From: Izhakiella capsodis
GTDB taxonomy: Bacteria; Pseudomonadota; Gammaproteobacteria; Enterobacterales; Enterobacteriaceae
DNA: 64,000 nucleotides
Direction: 5' to 3'
NCBI RefSeq assembly: GCF_900115045.1
Contig: NZ_FOVC01000006.1
Coordinates: forward strand, 1 to 64,000
The notes below the pieces were generated by a model that was not told where the DNA came from, made no database searches, and worked only from the letters and a program-made list of their open reading frames with translations. Position numbers and translations under genes: made by a program. Positions 16,828-25,082 of this stretch are shown piece by piece (the first letter of the stretch is position 1; every line of letters starts with the position of its first letter).

Positions 16828-17552
16828 TTTTCCTGCTCTTGAGAAGGGGGGTTATTGAGTAGCGATCCCGCGCCACCCACCGGGGCGGCCAAACTTTTAC
16901 CAAGCGCATCAATGCACTGTTCAAGACGATGATTACAGCCGATATCCATCTCTCCAACATCAGTAACAATACGGCATTCCCCTGCTTCCAGAAACGCATC
17001 GCCTGTCATCCCCCAGGCACTGACTTTCTCCGGCGCCAGCTCCTGAATGCGGACAAACTCGTCGGGGTTGAGAAGAACCTGGAGTCGTGTGGGTGTCTCA
17101 GGCAGGCTGGAGAGCGCTTCGTCCACCAGCGTCAGCAGCTGAGAGGGCTGAATCGCCAGGTCACAGCGAATAACCTGTCGCGCCACTTTTTCGACCAGCA
17201 GCATCAACTCATCGCGACGCCGCTGCTCATACTCATCAAGCGTTTGACGCAGTTGAACAACCAGCGCATCGACCGGACTTACGGCCTGTTGCAAATTACT
17301 GCGGGCCTCACATAGACCTTCGTCCCGGCCTTGCTGGTGGCCCTCTTCATATCCGGCACTGCGCCCCGCCTGATAACCCTGCTCATGCCCCTGGTCAAAA
17401 CCATTACGCCTCATCTGCTCGACTTCCTGCTGGAGCTGATCTTCGTCGATCGTCTCCTGCAGCGCAGCCGTTGCGTCCTCAGGTGGCTTCTTATTGAGAG
17501 ATGGAAAGTGATACAGCCGTAGCGTTCCGTCAATGGCGTCATTCAGCGTCAT
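16824..17552 (-). CDS. fliH: Lateral export ATPase regulator FliH
   Basis: Regulator and tether of FliI at the C-ring, 242 residues from the chosen start. The middle has glycine-repeat helices of the FliH type, RNGFDQGHEQGYQAGRSAGY followed by EEGHQQGRDEGL (GxxxG-like periodicity). The C-terminal half (LLVEKVARQVIRCDLAIQPS) matches the FliH/HrpE family. The ATG at 17552 sits eight bases past the fliG stop with GGAG upstream; a GTG at 17603 would add 17 residues inside fliG. Overlaps fliI by four bases. Confidence 0.9.
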   Translation of the reverse strand: MTLNDAIDGTLRLYHFPSLNKKPPEDATAALQETIDEDQLQQEVEQMRRNGFDQGHEQGYQAGRSAGYEEGHQQGRDEGLCEARSNLQQAVSPVDALVVQLRQTLDEYEQRRRDELMLLVEKVARQVIRCDLAIQPSQLLTLVDEALSSLPETPTRLQVLLNPDEFVRIQELAPEKVSAWGMTGDAFLEAGECRIVTDVGEMDIGCNHRLEQCIDALGKSLAAPVGGAGSLLNNPPSQEQEK

Positions 17553-17559
17553 TCGCTCA

Positions 17560-18582
17560 CTACTCCATAGTCCTTTCATTAAAAAGTTGAATTTGTATTT
17601 CACCGTCTTCCGCCAACTCGCGCACCTTGACCATTATCTCTTTACGTAACTGCTCAACCCGGCTGACGGGAACCGGTCCCAGACGACTGGTCGTGCTTTG
17701 CAGCAGTTGTACCTGACGGCGAGGCATGGCATTATAAATCGCCTGACGCAGGACCCCCTCGGTACCTTTCAACGCCACAGCCCAGGTTTCCAATGGAATT
17801 TCATCCAACAGCCGCTGTATCACCGCCGGATTCTGACGACTGAGAATAAAGAACTCATACATTTCGCTTTTCAGCTCTTCGACTATCGCGCCATCCCGCT
17901 GCTGCAGATTTTCCAGCAGTGCCTGCTGATTATTGCCGAAGCGATTGACGATATCAGCAGCCTGACGAATACCGCTGACTTTCGAGCCGTGCTCTGAGAT
18001 GACCGCCAGGCCACGCTCAATTAAGCGATCTAACTCGTTTACCACGTCCCGATTGACATCATCCAGCCGGGCAATTCGGAATAAAAGCTCTTCCTGAGTG
18101 GCTTCATCAAGCTGATTTAACACGTCCGCCGCCACTTCCGGAGGCAGAAATGCCAGAAACACCGCCTGTAACTGTAAATGCTCCTGATTGATCATCGCCG
18201 CCAGCTGAGGCGGTGCCACCCACTGTAAACGCGCCATACGATAGCGTATCTCGTCACCATAGATGCCGTTGATGACGCTCCGGGAGATCTCGCTGCCCAG
18301 CGCTTTTTCGAGAATGTTACGTAGATAGCTACGCGAAGCACCATTGATACCGCTCTGCTCACGGTAGTCCTGAAAAAAATTATCCAGTGCGCTACGCGCC
18401 TGGGCTAATTTAACACCGCTGAGACGCGCCATTACGTCGCTCATCTGGAGCACCTCTTCGCGTGATAACTTGCTCATTACGCTGGCGGCCGCCTCTTCAC
18501 CAATACTTAGCAAAATAATTGCAGCCTGCTCCAGGGGCGTACGCCCGGCGTTAACGTCATCCTTATTTTGCGTTTCGCTCAT
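17560..18582 (-). CDS. fliG: Lateral rotor/switch protein FliG
   Basis: Rotor protein joining the MS-ring to the C-ring and stator, 340 residues (E. coli 331). The N-terminal part has EQAAIILLSIGEEAAASVMS, the middle AVFLAFLPPEVAADVLNQLD, and the C-terminal domain AVALKGTEGVLRQAIYNAMP. Compared with E. coli FliG as I recall it, the EHPQ motif reads EHLQ. In the torque helix R281 is kept, but D288, D289 and R297 become Ser, Thr and Pro (LLQSTTSRLGPVPVS). It overlaps the fliF end by 20 bases. Confidence 0.96.
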   Translation of the reverse strand: MSETQNKDDVNAGRTPLEQAAIILLSIGEEAAASVMSKLSREEVLQMSDVMARLSGVKLAQARSALDNFFQDYREQSGINGASRSYLRNILEKALGSEISRSVINGIYGDEIRYRMARLQWVAPPQLAAMINQEHLQLQAVFLAFLPPEVAADVLNQLDEATQEELLFRIARLDDVNRDVVNELDRLIERGLAVISEHGSKVSGIRQAADIVNRFGNNQQALLENLQQRDGAIVEELKSEMYEFFILSRQNPAVIQRLLDEIPLETWAVALKGTEGVLRQAIYNAMPRRQVQLLQSTTSRLGPVPVSRVEQLRKEIMVKVRELAEDGEIQIQLFNERTME

Positions 18583-20209
18583 TGCTACTTATCCATTGTT
18601 TCAATACATCGGCAACGCGGTCGGTCTCATTTTTAGCCAGCGTTTGTAAAAAGGCGATTTTTGTCTCTAATCCTGAACTTTGCGGCGGAAGCTGCTCATC
18701 ATCTTCAAAAGTAGCGCCTCCGGCCATTTCGCCCTGATGATTGCCAGATTCATCTGCTGAGACCGGTTCGCTGTTGGCCGCAGAAATCGCAACCTTATCC
18801 GGAGGACGAGCCCAGCGTCGCATAAGCGGCAGAATGCCAAACAAGATGATAAGTAATGCCAGCAAACCAATGCCTCCGCGTTCAGCCCACCACAACGTTG
18901 ACGGGCGCTGCCACCATGGCAGAACGGGCTCCTGGTATTCCGGCGCTTTAGTGAAGGCAATCCGCGACAGACTAAGCTCATCACCACGGATACTGTCAAT
19001 ACCCGCTGCGTGGTCCAGCAGCTGCTGCATCTGCTTGAGCTGCTGCTCATCCCATGTTTTCAGCTGTGGCGCGTCCTGGTTAATTAATACTGCGACCGTC
19101 AAACGCTGTAACTGATAGTTCTGATGATGGATATTGCGTATATCGCGATCCCAGTGGTATTGCCGTCGCGCCTGGTTGCGTGTTGAGAGCGGCTGACTGT
19201 TCTGCTGAGCGTTATCATTTTGCTCCGCCGGCTTTTTATTATTCGCCGTATTAGCTGGGGTGTTGCTTAACGAACCTGGGATACCCATCGCCAGCGCCTC
19301 GCTGGTGTTTTCCTGTAGCAGATTTTCCTCTGCCAGATGGGGTTCATTAAGATAACGTTCCTGCGTTTCCTGGACCTGGCTGAAATCAACGCGCGGCACA
19401 ACGCTAACGCGAAAATTGTCAGCACCCAGCACCGGTATCAGCAGATTGGCAATGTTGCGCTCGGTCTGCTGGCGAATATGCTGCACCATCTCCGCACTGC
19501 CCTGAAGGCCGTAGCCGCCATCCAGCCATTCACTGACGTTCGCCGACAGCAAATTACCTGCCTGGTCGACGACTTTTACCTGTTCTGGCTTCAGCCCTGG
19601 CAGGCTGCCAGAAACCAGACTGACGATGGCCGCAACCTGTTCATTGCTTAACTGGCGACCATACTTTAAGCGCAACATTACCGAAGCACTGCTGTCGGGC
19701 TTATTCGTCAGAACAAAAGAGCTGGTTTCACTGATACCCAGCAACACGCGCGCATAGTCAACAGCATCCAGCGTCATGATGCTCTGCGCCAGCTCACCCT
19801 CCAGACTGCGCTTCAGGCGCACGTTCTGGACGAACTGACTACCGCCAAGCATCTCCTCTTTATCCATCAGTTCATAACCTGCGGGTAACCGCGCAGATAT
19901 GCCCTTAGCGGCCAACGCCATACGCGCTTTACTCAGCTGATTTTCTTGTACCAGCAACGCCCCGCTTTGCGGCTCAACGCGATAGCTGATTCCCTCGCTG
20001 GAAAGCACCCCGACGACGTCGGAAACAGAAATATTCTCGTGGGTGCCGAACAGCATGGTGTAATGACGATTATTCTGCCAGAGCAGTGCAACGATTGCCG
20101 CGGTGACCGCCAGCGCCAGTGCGCCTGGCAAAGCAAATCGCTTCAACATAACGAGTGAATCGGCAGGCAGGCGCGCCTTAAATTTGTTAAACACCGGCCC
20201 GCTCCTCAC
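18563..20209 (-). CDS. fliF: Lateral MS-ring protein FliF
   Basis: Inner-membrane ring platform for rotor and export gate, 548 residues (E. coli 552). A transmembrane segment lies near residues 28-45 (LPGALALAVTAAIVALL), followed by ring-building domains with GTHENISVSDVVGVLSSEG and DYARVLLGISETSSFV. A second transmembrane segment is near residues 440-460 (GIGLLALLIILFGILPL), and a short cytoplasmic tail would bind FliG. The start is GTG, overlapping the fliE stop as GTGA. Confidence 0.96.
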   Translation of the reverse strand: MRSGPVFNKFKARLPADSLVMLKRFALPGALALAVTAAIVALLWQNNRHYTMLFGTHENISVSDVVGVLSSEGISYRVEPQSGALLVQENQLSKARMALAAKGISARLPAGYELMDKEEMLGGSQFVQNVRLKRSLEGELAQSIMTLDAVDYARVLLGISETSSFVLTNKPDSSASVMLRLKYGRQLSNEQVAAIVSLVSGSLPGLKPEQVKVVDQAGNLLSANVSEWLDGGYGLQGSAEMVQHIRQQTERNIANLLIPVLGADNFRVSVVPRVDFSQVQETQERYLNEPHLAEENLLQENTSEALAMGIPGSLSNTPANTANNKKPAEQNDNAQQNSQPLSTRNQARRQYHWDRDIRNIHHQNYQLQRLTVAVLINQDAPQLKTWDEQQLKQMQQLLDHAAGIDSIRGDELSLSRIAFTKAPEYQEPVLPWWQRPSTLWWAERGGIGLLALLIILFGILPLMRRWARPPDKVAISAANSEPVSADESGNHQGEMAGGATFEDDEQLPPQSSGLETKIAFLQTLAKNETDRVADVLKQWISSNERNAK

Positions 20210-20556
20210 AGTGGCATATTAATGACGTCATCAAATGCCTGAGTCAGTTTATTACGCACCTGAACCATCGCCGTAAATGCAATGCTGGCTTTTTGACTCT
20301 CAATCATCGCCCCGCTGAGATCGTCACTTTCGCCCATGTCAACGGCACGCTGTTTCTGACTGGCAACCTGCTGGAGGCTGTCAACCTTGTCGATGGCACT
20401 GTTCAACACTGCACTGAATGAGGGGGTACCGATAGATGAAGGCAGCGTCGGAGGACTGATACCTGCACCGGCGGCCTGAAGCTGCATTCGTTGCATGCTT
20501 GCCAACATTTCGGCTTGCATATTCCCTGCGCTAATTTTGTTAACCATTAAAGTCAT
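20206..20556 (-). CDS. fliE: Lateral MS-ring/rod adaptor FliE
   Basis: Small export-dependent adaptor joining the MS-ring to the rod, 116 residues (E. coli 104). The conserved C-terminal block ASIAFTAMVQVRNKLTQAFD followed by DVINMPL is diagnostic, and FSAVLNSAIDKVDSLQQVA also fits. It starts 15 bases after the lafK stop and overlaps fliF, so lafK-fliEFGHIJ look like one transcript. Confidence 0.94.
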   Translation of the reverse strand: MTLMVNKISAGNMQAEMLASMQRMQLQAAGAGISPPTLPSSIGTPSFSAVLNSAIDKVDSLQQVASQKQRAVDMGESDDLSGAMIESQKASIAFTAMVQVRNKLTQAFDDVINMPL

Positions 20557-20571
20557 CCATGAAACTGGTTA

Positions 20572-21591
20572 TTAAAAAAATCCGGTATCGAATCCCTGTT
20601 CACGCATCGAGGCCAGACGATAACGTAGCGCCCGCGGTGTAATCCCCAAAGATTCGGCGGTTTTAGATTTATTTCCCTGATTACGCTGTAGCAAATCAAG
20701 GATGTATTGACTTTCAGCCATTCTCCCCTGGCGTTTTATAGGACGGATACCCCTGTCAGCCTCCTTATCGTTTTCATTGCCAGGTTGCTGTATCAAGGCG
20801 CTTTGCGCTCCGGATTCAGACAGACCAAAACAAGTAGCAGTCAAATTACCGTTACCACAAAGTATCAGCCCACGCTGGACGACATTCTCAAGTTCACGAA
20901 CATTGCCCGGCCATGGATAGTTTTCCAACGCCATACGCGCGCCGGGCATCAGCTTCGGCGTACGCTCGGTCAACGCATGGTATTTGCGCAAAAAGAGTTG
21001 AACCAACGGCATGATATCCTGTACGCGGTGGCGTAATGGCTTGATATGAATAGGTATTACTGATAATCGATAATAAAGATCCTGGCGAAAACGGCCGGCG
21101 GCGATCTCCTGTTCAAGATCTTTATTAGTTGAAGCAATCAGGCGCAGATCAAGCGGTATCTTTTTATGACTCCCCAAACGCTCGACCTCATGCTCTTGCA
21201 GGACACGGAGTAATTTTGCCTGCAATGCAATCGGCATATCACCGATTTCATCGAGCAATAGCGTGCCGCCATTCGCCAGTTCAAGCTTGCCTGGCTGGCT
21301 ATTTATCGCTCCGGTAAATGCCCCTTTTTCATAGCCAAATAGCATCGCTTCCAGCATATTTTCCGGAATAGCTGCACAGTTGATACCAACGTAAGCCGCA
21401 TTTTCATCCGCAGAGTGACCATGAATATATTTGGCTATACATTCTTTTCCGGTTCCGGTTTCTCCGGTAATTAAAACGGGCACGTTAAATTTAGCGACTC
21501 GCCCGGCGAGTGAGAAGGCCTCAACGCTGGAGGGATCTACCGCAATATAATCGAGACCGTCTTTCCTATGAGAATATTTAACCACACCCAT
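20572..21591 (-). CDS. lafK: Sigma-54-dependent lateral flagellar activator LafK
   Basis: Bacterial enhancer-binding protein of 339 residues. The AAA+ domain shows Walker A GETGTGKE (about 43-50), the sigma-54 contact loop GAFTGA (about 90-95), Walker B GGTLLLDEIGDMP, and YPWPGNVRELENVVQRGL. A Fis-type helix-turn-helix closes the protein (NQGNKSKTAESLGITPRALR). No receiver or sensor domain precedes the AAA+ core, so activity is probably not set by phosphorylation. Position beside fliE and fliM matches lafK in known lateral systems. The sigma-54 promoter before flgB is a natural target. Confidence 0.94.
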   Translation of the reverse strand: MGVVKYSHRKDGLDYIAVDPSSVEAFSLAGRVAKFNVPVLITGETGTGKECIAKYIHGHSADENAAYVGINCAAIPENMLEAMLFGYEKGAFTGAINSQPGKLELANGGTLLLDEIGDMPIALQAKLLRVLQEHEVERLGSHKKIPLDLRLIASTNKDLEQEIAAGRFRQDLYYRLSVIPIHIKPLRHRVQDIMPLVQLFLRKYHALTERTPKLMPGARMALENYPWPGNVRELENVVQRGLILCGNGNLTATCFGLSESGAQSALIQQPGNENDKEADRGIRPIKRQGRMAESQYILDLLQRNQGNKSKTAESLGITPRALRYRLASMREQGFDTGFF

Positions 21592-22032
21592 TAAGAGTAA
21601 GCCCTGTCAGGATTGGCTGGGGTCGAGAAACAACAATCAGAATAAAAACTTAATCCCAATGCATTTAATTCCATTGCTAACATTTAAATCATCCTTGATT
21701 CAGTGAGAATGTAACTTATTAAAAAGGCATCACGTTGACCTTGAGTATATCTTAGACCGTTAAAACCAGAAAACAGATAATGGCGTATTAAAAAATTAAA
21801 CCAATAAAAACATAGCCTTAATGAATTTCAAAGCTTACCAATTAATTACTTAATTAATGAATTAATAATCAAAAAACCTTGATAAAAAAAGAAATAAATA
21901 ATTAAATAAATAAGCAGCAGAAAGAATCCAGTTAAATATATTTTTATCATGCAAAAGCAAGTCATTGCCTTTTGTTAACACAAACAATAGATTTAATCCA
22001 TGACTTGATTATAGCTCGACTGAAAATACAGC
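21592..22032. other. AT-rich divergent region between lafK and fliM
   Basis: 441 bp separating divergent lafK and fliM, visibly AT-rich with many TTAAT/ATTAA tracts. It should hold promoters for both long runs. I found no rightward GG-N10-GC sigma-54 site and only a poor leftward one (see rejected list). No coding frame is supported. Its length suggests an input point for outside regulators. Confidence 0.6.
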
Positions 22033-22896
22033 ATGCAAACAAAAAGAAAAAAATTCAGAATCTATCCGGCGGATCAGCACCCTGAAATGATGCGCCTTGA
22101 AGTTAATAAACTAGGACGACCTTATCATAAGGTTCCACGAATATTTAATGAGCGATTTGATCAGCTTGATGGCCAGCTTAGCATCTATTTTCTGAGAAAG
22201 TTTCGGGTCAATACTGGTCTTAAAGAAATACAGTTCCAAATGGACAGCTGGGTCAAAAAGAGCAAAATATTTAGCAGTGAAGTGGGTAATCTGGCGTTCT
22301 GTATAGACCGCCCGTTGCTGCTGAGTGCGCTGCATGACTATTATGGGCTAAGCCAGGAGCCACAGCCAGAAAATATCAACCCATTGGATATCCCGGTAAG
22401 TAAAACGGAAGAGCGCCTGCTAAATAAAATGGCGCTGGAGATAACGACGCTATTATGCGATAGCGGTGTTTTTCCACGACCCTTGACGATCAAACCGGAC
22501 CACAATGCATTAATCACTCAATGGTCCTATCGCATCGATTTCTTTGTAAACGACTACGGAAGCGGTGGTTTTTCATTATTGCTCGATGGCCATCACGTCG
22601 ATCTGTTACTCAGCTCATTACGCGAACCTAAGCCTCAGCGTAATACCAGCGAGAACTGTGCGGCGCTGGTTAGCGCCAGCTTTACCTCTTTACCAGTACG
22701 GCTACATGCACGTCTGGCCGCAGTGACCCGTACCGTTGCCGAACTGGCAGAATTTAAACCTGGGGATCTGTTGCCGATTTTGCTGGCTGAGCGGGTACCG
22801 CTTTACGTGGGTGCTAAACCATTGCTAACGGCAGCCATCTGCGAAGAAAACGGCAAATTATACCTTTCCGATTTTAGCGAACTGATAAAGGAGTAA
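22033..22896 (+). CDS. fliM: Divergent lateral C-ring protein FliM
   Basis: Predicted C-ring/switch component, 287 residues, shorter than E. coli FliM (334). The C-terminal SpoA domain (FKPGDLLPILLAERVPLYVG) and position directly before fliN support the call. The N-terminal CheY-binding helix (EIDALL in E. coli) is missing: the protein opens MQTKRKKFRIYPADQH. The GGDG-type motif of the middle domain is also not visible. The motor may ignore CheY-P or be controlled differently. FliM identity is inferred largely from context plus SpoA. Confidence 0.85.
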   Translation: MQTKRKKFRIYPADQHPEMMRLEVNKLGRPYHKVPRIFNERFDQLDGQLSIYFLRKFRVNTGLKEIQFQMDSWVKKSKIFSSEVGNLAFCIDRPLLLSALHDYYGLSQEPQPENINPLDIPVSKTEERLLNKMALEITTLLCDSGVFPRPLTIKPDHNALITQWSYRIDFFVNDYGSGGFSLLLDGHHVDLLLSSLREPKPQRNTSENCAALVSASFTSLPVRLHARLAAVTRTVAELAEFKPGDLLPILLAERVPLYVGAKPLLTAAICEENGKLYLSDFSELIKE

Positions 22897-22898
22897 CA

Positions 22899-23282
22899 GT
22901 GAGCGATCAATCTCCCATCGATCCGGATAATCTGGACCATTTTTTCACCTCTGACGCTGATAGCGCCATAAAAGGCGACGACGAACAGAACAACGTCCCG
23001 ACGACGGCTTTACAACAGGATAAGCCCCGCCATCTGGCGCTTTTTAGCCGCATCCCGGTCACGCTGACGCTGGAAGTCGCCTCGGTGGAAATATCTCTCG
23101 CCGAGTTAATCAATGTCGGCGGCGACTCAGTTATTGAATTAGATAAGCTGGCGGGGGAACCACTGGACGTCAAAGTTAATGGTGTACTTTTCGGCAGCGC
23201 TGAAGTGGTGGTGGTTAACGACAAGTATGCGCTGCGTCTGATTGATTTTAATAACCAGCAGCTGGCCGAGCTGGTGCAATGA
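22899..23282 (+). CDS. fliN: Lateral C-ring protein FliN
   Basis: C-ring and export-docking protein, 127 residues (E. coli 137). The C-terminal SpoA domain is clear: RIPVTLTLEVASVEISLAEL, VGGDSVIELDKLAGEPLDVK and NDKYALRLIDF. The acidic N-terminus (about 45 residues) is variable, as usual. It starts two bases after fliM and overlaps fliP by four bases; no fliO lies between them. Confidence 0.95.
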   Translation: MSDQSPIDPDNLDHFFTSDADSAIKGDDEQNNVPTTALQQDKPRHLALFSRIPVTLTLEVASVEISLAELINVGGDSVIELDKLAGEPLDVKVNGVLFGSAEVVVVNDKYALRLIDFNNQQLAELVQ

Positions 23283-24037
23283 AATCCTGGAAGTGGCCAG
23301 TACAGGCCGTCAGTATTTGTCTGCTGCTGCTGCCTTGCCTGGCACTGGCGCAGAGCAATGGCTTGACGCTGTTCTCAGCAACCCCAACGGCGGGCGGTGG
23401 AGAAGATTACAGCGTTAAAGTTGAAATACTTATTATGATGACGCTGCTCAGCCTGCTGCCTGCAATGCTGCTGATGCTGACCAGCTTCACCCGTTTCATT
23501 ATCGTGCTGGCCCTGCTGCGTCAGGCGCTGGGTTTGCAACAAGCACCACCGAACAAGGTGCTGACAGGTATTGCGCTGATACTCACACTATTGGTGATGC
23601 GTCCGGTGTGGAACACCATCTACCAGGATGCCGTGCTTCCCTATCAGTCTGAACAAATTGGCCTTAAGCAAGCTATTGAGCGTGGTGAGGTACCGCTGAA
23701 AAAATTTATGCTAGCACAAACCAGCAGTACTGCACTGGCGCAGATTATGACCATTGCTAACGTCAGTGGTGATCCGCAAGCGCAGGATCTCACCGTTTTG
23801 GCGCCGGCATTCGTGCTCAGCGAGCTAAAAACTGCCTTTAAAATTGGTTTCATGATTTATATCCCTTTTCTGGTCATTGACCTGATCGTCGCCTGTATTT
23901 TAATGGCAATGGGTATGATGATGCTGTCACCGCTGATCGTTTCGCTGCCATTCAAACTTATCCTGTTTGTATTGTGCGATGGCTGGTCACTGGTGGTGGG
24001 TACGCTGACACAAAGCGTGCAAGGGGTCGGCGGATGA
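23279..24037 (+). CDS. fliP: Lateral export gate protein FliP
   Basis: Export-gate membrane protein forming the FliPQR channel, 252 residues (E. coli 245). It has a cleavable signal peptide (CLLLLPCLALAQS), then LPAMLLMLTSFTRFIIVLAL and FLVIDLIVACILMAMGMMML, both strongly conserved FliP helices. Overlaps fliN and fliQ by four bases each. The rightward unit lacks fliO, which normally stabilises FliP. Confidence 0.97.
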   Translation: MKSWKWPVQAVSICLLLLPCLALAQSNGLTLFSATPTAGGGEDYSVKVEILIMMTLLSLLPAMLLMLTSFTRFIIVLALLRQALGLQQAPPNKVLTGIALILTLLVMRPVWNTIYQDAVLPYQSEQIGLKQAIERGEVPLKKFMLAQTSSTALAQIMTIANVSGDPQAQDLTVLAPAFVLSELKTAFKIGFMIYIPFLVIDLIVACILMAMGMMMLSPLIVSLPFKLILFVLCDGWSLVVGTLTQSVQGVGG

Positions 24038-24306
24038 TGACGCTCGACGTGGCGGGTGACATCCTTGCCAGTGGCTTGAAGCTGGTACTAATTATCTCGC
24101 TGGTCGCTATTCTCCCAAGCCTGGCTGTTGGTCTGCTGGTCAGTCTGTTTCAGGCCACGACGCAGATCAATGAGCAAACGCTCAGCTTCCTGCCCCGTCT
24201 TGTCGCCACACTTTTGACGCTGGTGTTTACCGGGAAGTGGATGCTGATACAACTGACGGATTTCACTCACCTGCTGTTTCAGCAAGCAGCGCTGTTAACA
24301 GGCTGA
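24034..24306 (+). CDS. fliQ: Lateral export gate protein FliQ
   Basis: Small two-helix gate component, 90 residues (E. coli 89). Conserved LLVSLFQATTQINEQTLSFL lies at the turn between two membrane helices. The ATG at 24034 overlaps the fliP stop as ATGA; the adjacent ATG three bases later is equally possible. It ends two bases before fliR. Confidence 0.95.
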   Translation: MMTLDVAGDILASGLKLVLIISLVAILPSLAVGLLVSLFQATTQINEQTLSFLPRLVATLLTLVFTGKWMLIQLTDFTHLLFQQAALLTG

Positions 24307-24308
24307 AA

Positions 24309-25082
24309 ATGAGCATTTCCATCCAGCAACTGATTGCTCCGCTATTCGCGCTGTGGCTACCCTTTGTGCGCATTCTGGCATTTTTTATTTTTTGTCCGCT
24401 GCTTGATAGCCGGGCGCTGCCGCGCAAAGCACGTATCCTGCTGGCACTACTGCTGAGCATTCTAATCACCCCGATGCTGCCACATCAGGAGGTTTTTGAC
24501 GACCTGGTGACGGTTCGTGCGCTGCTGCTTACCGGTGAACAGCTGTTATGGGGGTTAATTTTTGGTCAGATCCTGTGGTGGGTATTCTGGACGTTGCAAA
24601 CCGCCGGAGCCATTCTGTCAATGAATATGGGATTAGGCATGGCGGTGATGAACGATCCGTCGAGTGGCAGTTCGACAATGGTCATGTCGCAAATTATTTT
24701 CATCTGGGCCGGGCTGTTATTCTTCAGTTTCGACGGTCATCTGCTGCTGGTGACCATTTTATATAAAAGCTTTATTTATTGGCCGCCAGGCCAGGCTATC
24801 TCGCTCAATTCCTTGCGAACCGCAACAACCGGCGTGGGATTTATCATTTCTGGCGCCCTGCTGCTGGCCTTGCCCACGGTACTTATCATGATGCTGGTAC
24901 AATGTGTATTCGGTTTACTTAACAGGGTGTCACCGACGCTGAATTTATTTTCACTTGGCTTTCCTGTCAGCATGTTGTTCGGCCTGTTCTGTTTTATGGT
25001 GCTCAGTAGCCATCTCGGCGAGCACTATCTGCGTCTGACCAATCAGGTGATGGGCCTGCTGGAACGGCTGAGGGTCGCCTGA
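24309..25082 (+). CDS. fliR: Lateral export gate protein FliR
   Basis: Gate component that fuses functionally with FlhB, 257 residues (E. coli 261). Several membrane helices are visible. Family marks include RALPRKARILLALLLSILIT, LQTAGAILSMNMGLGMAVMN and NDPSSGSSTMV. The ATG at 24309 follows the fliQ stop directly. The stop overlaps the flhB start by one base. Confidence 0.95.
   Translation: MSISIQQLIAPLFALWLPFVRILAFFIFCPLLDSRALPRKARILLALLLSILITPMLPHQEVFDDLVTVRALLLTGEQLLWGLIFGQILWWVFWTLQTAGAILSMNMGLGMAVMNDPSSGSSTMVMSQIIFIWAGLLFFSFDGHLLLVTILYKSFIYWPPGQAISLNSLRTATTGVGFIISGALLLALPTVLIMMLVQCVFGLLNRVSPTLNLFSLGFPVSMLFGLFCFMVLSSHLGEHYLRLTNQVMGLLERLRVA

Noticed and set aside
21727..21740. Leftward GG-N10-GC that could be a sigma-54 promoter for lafK
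   Set aside because: Only the invariant dinucleotides match; flanking bases (AGGTCAA and ATGCC) are poor.
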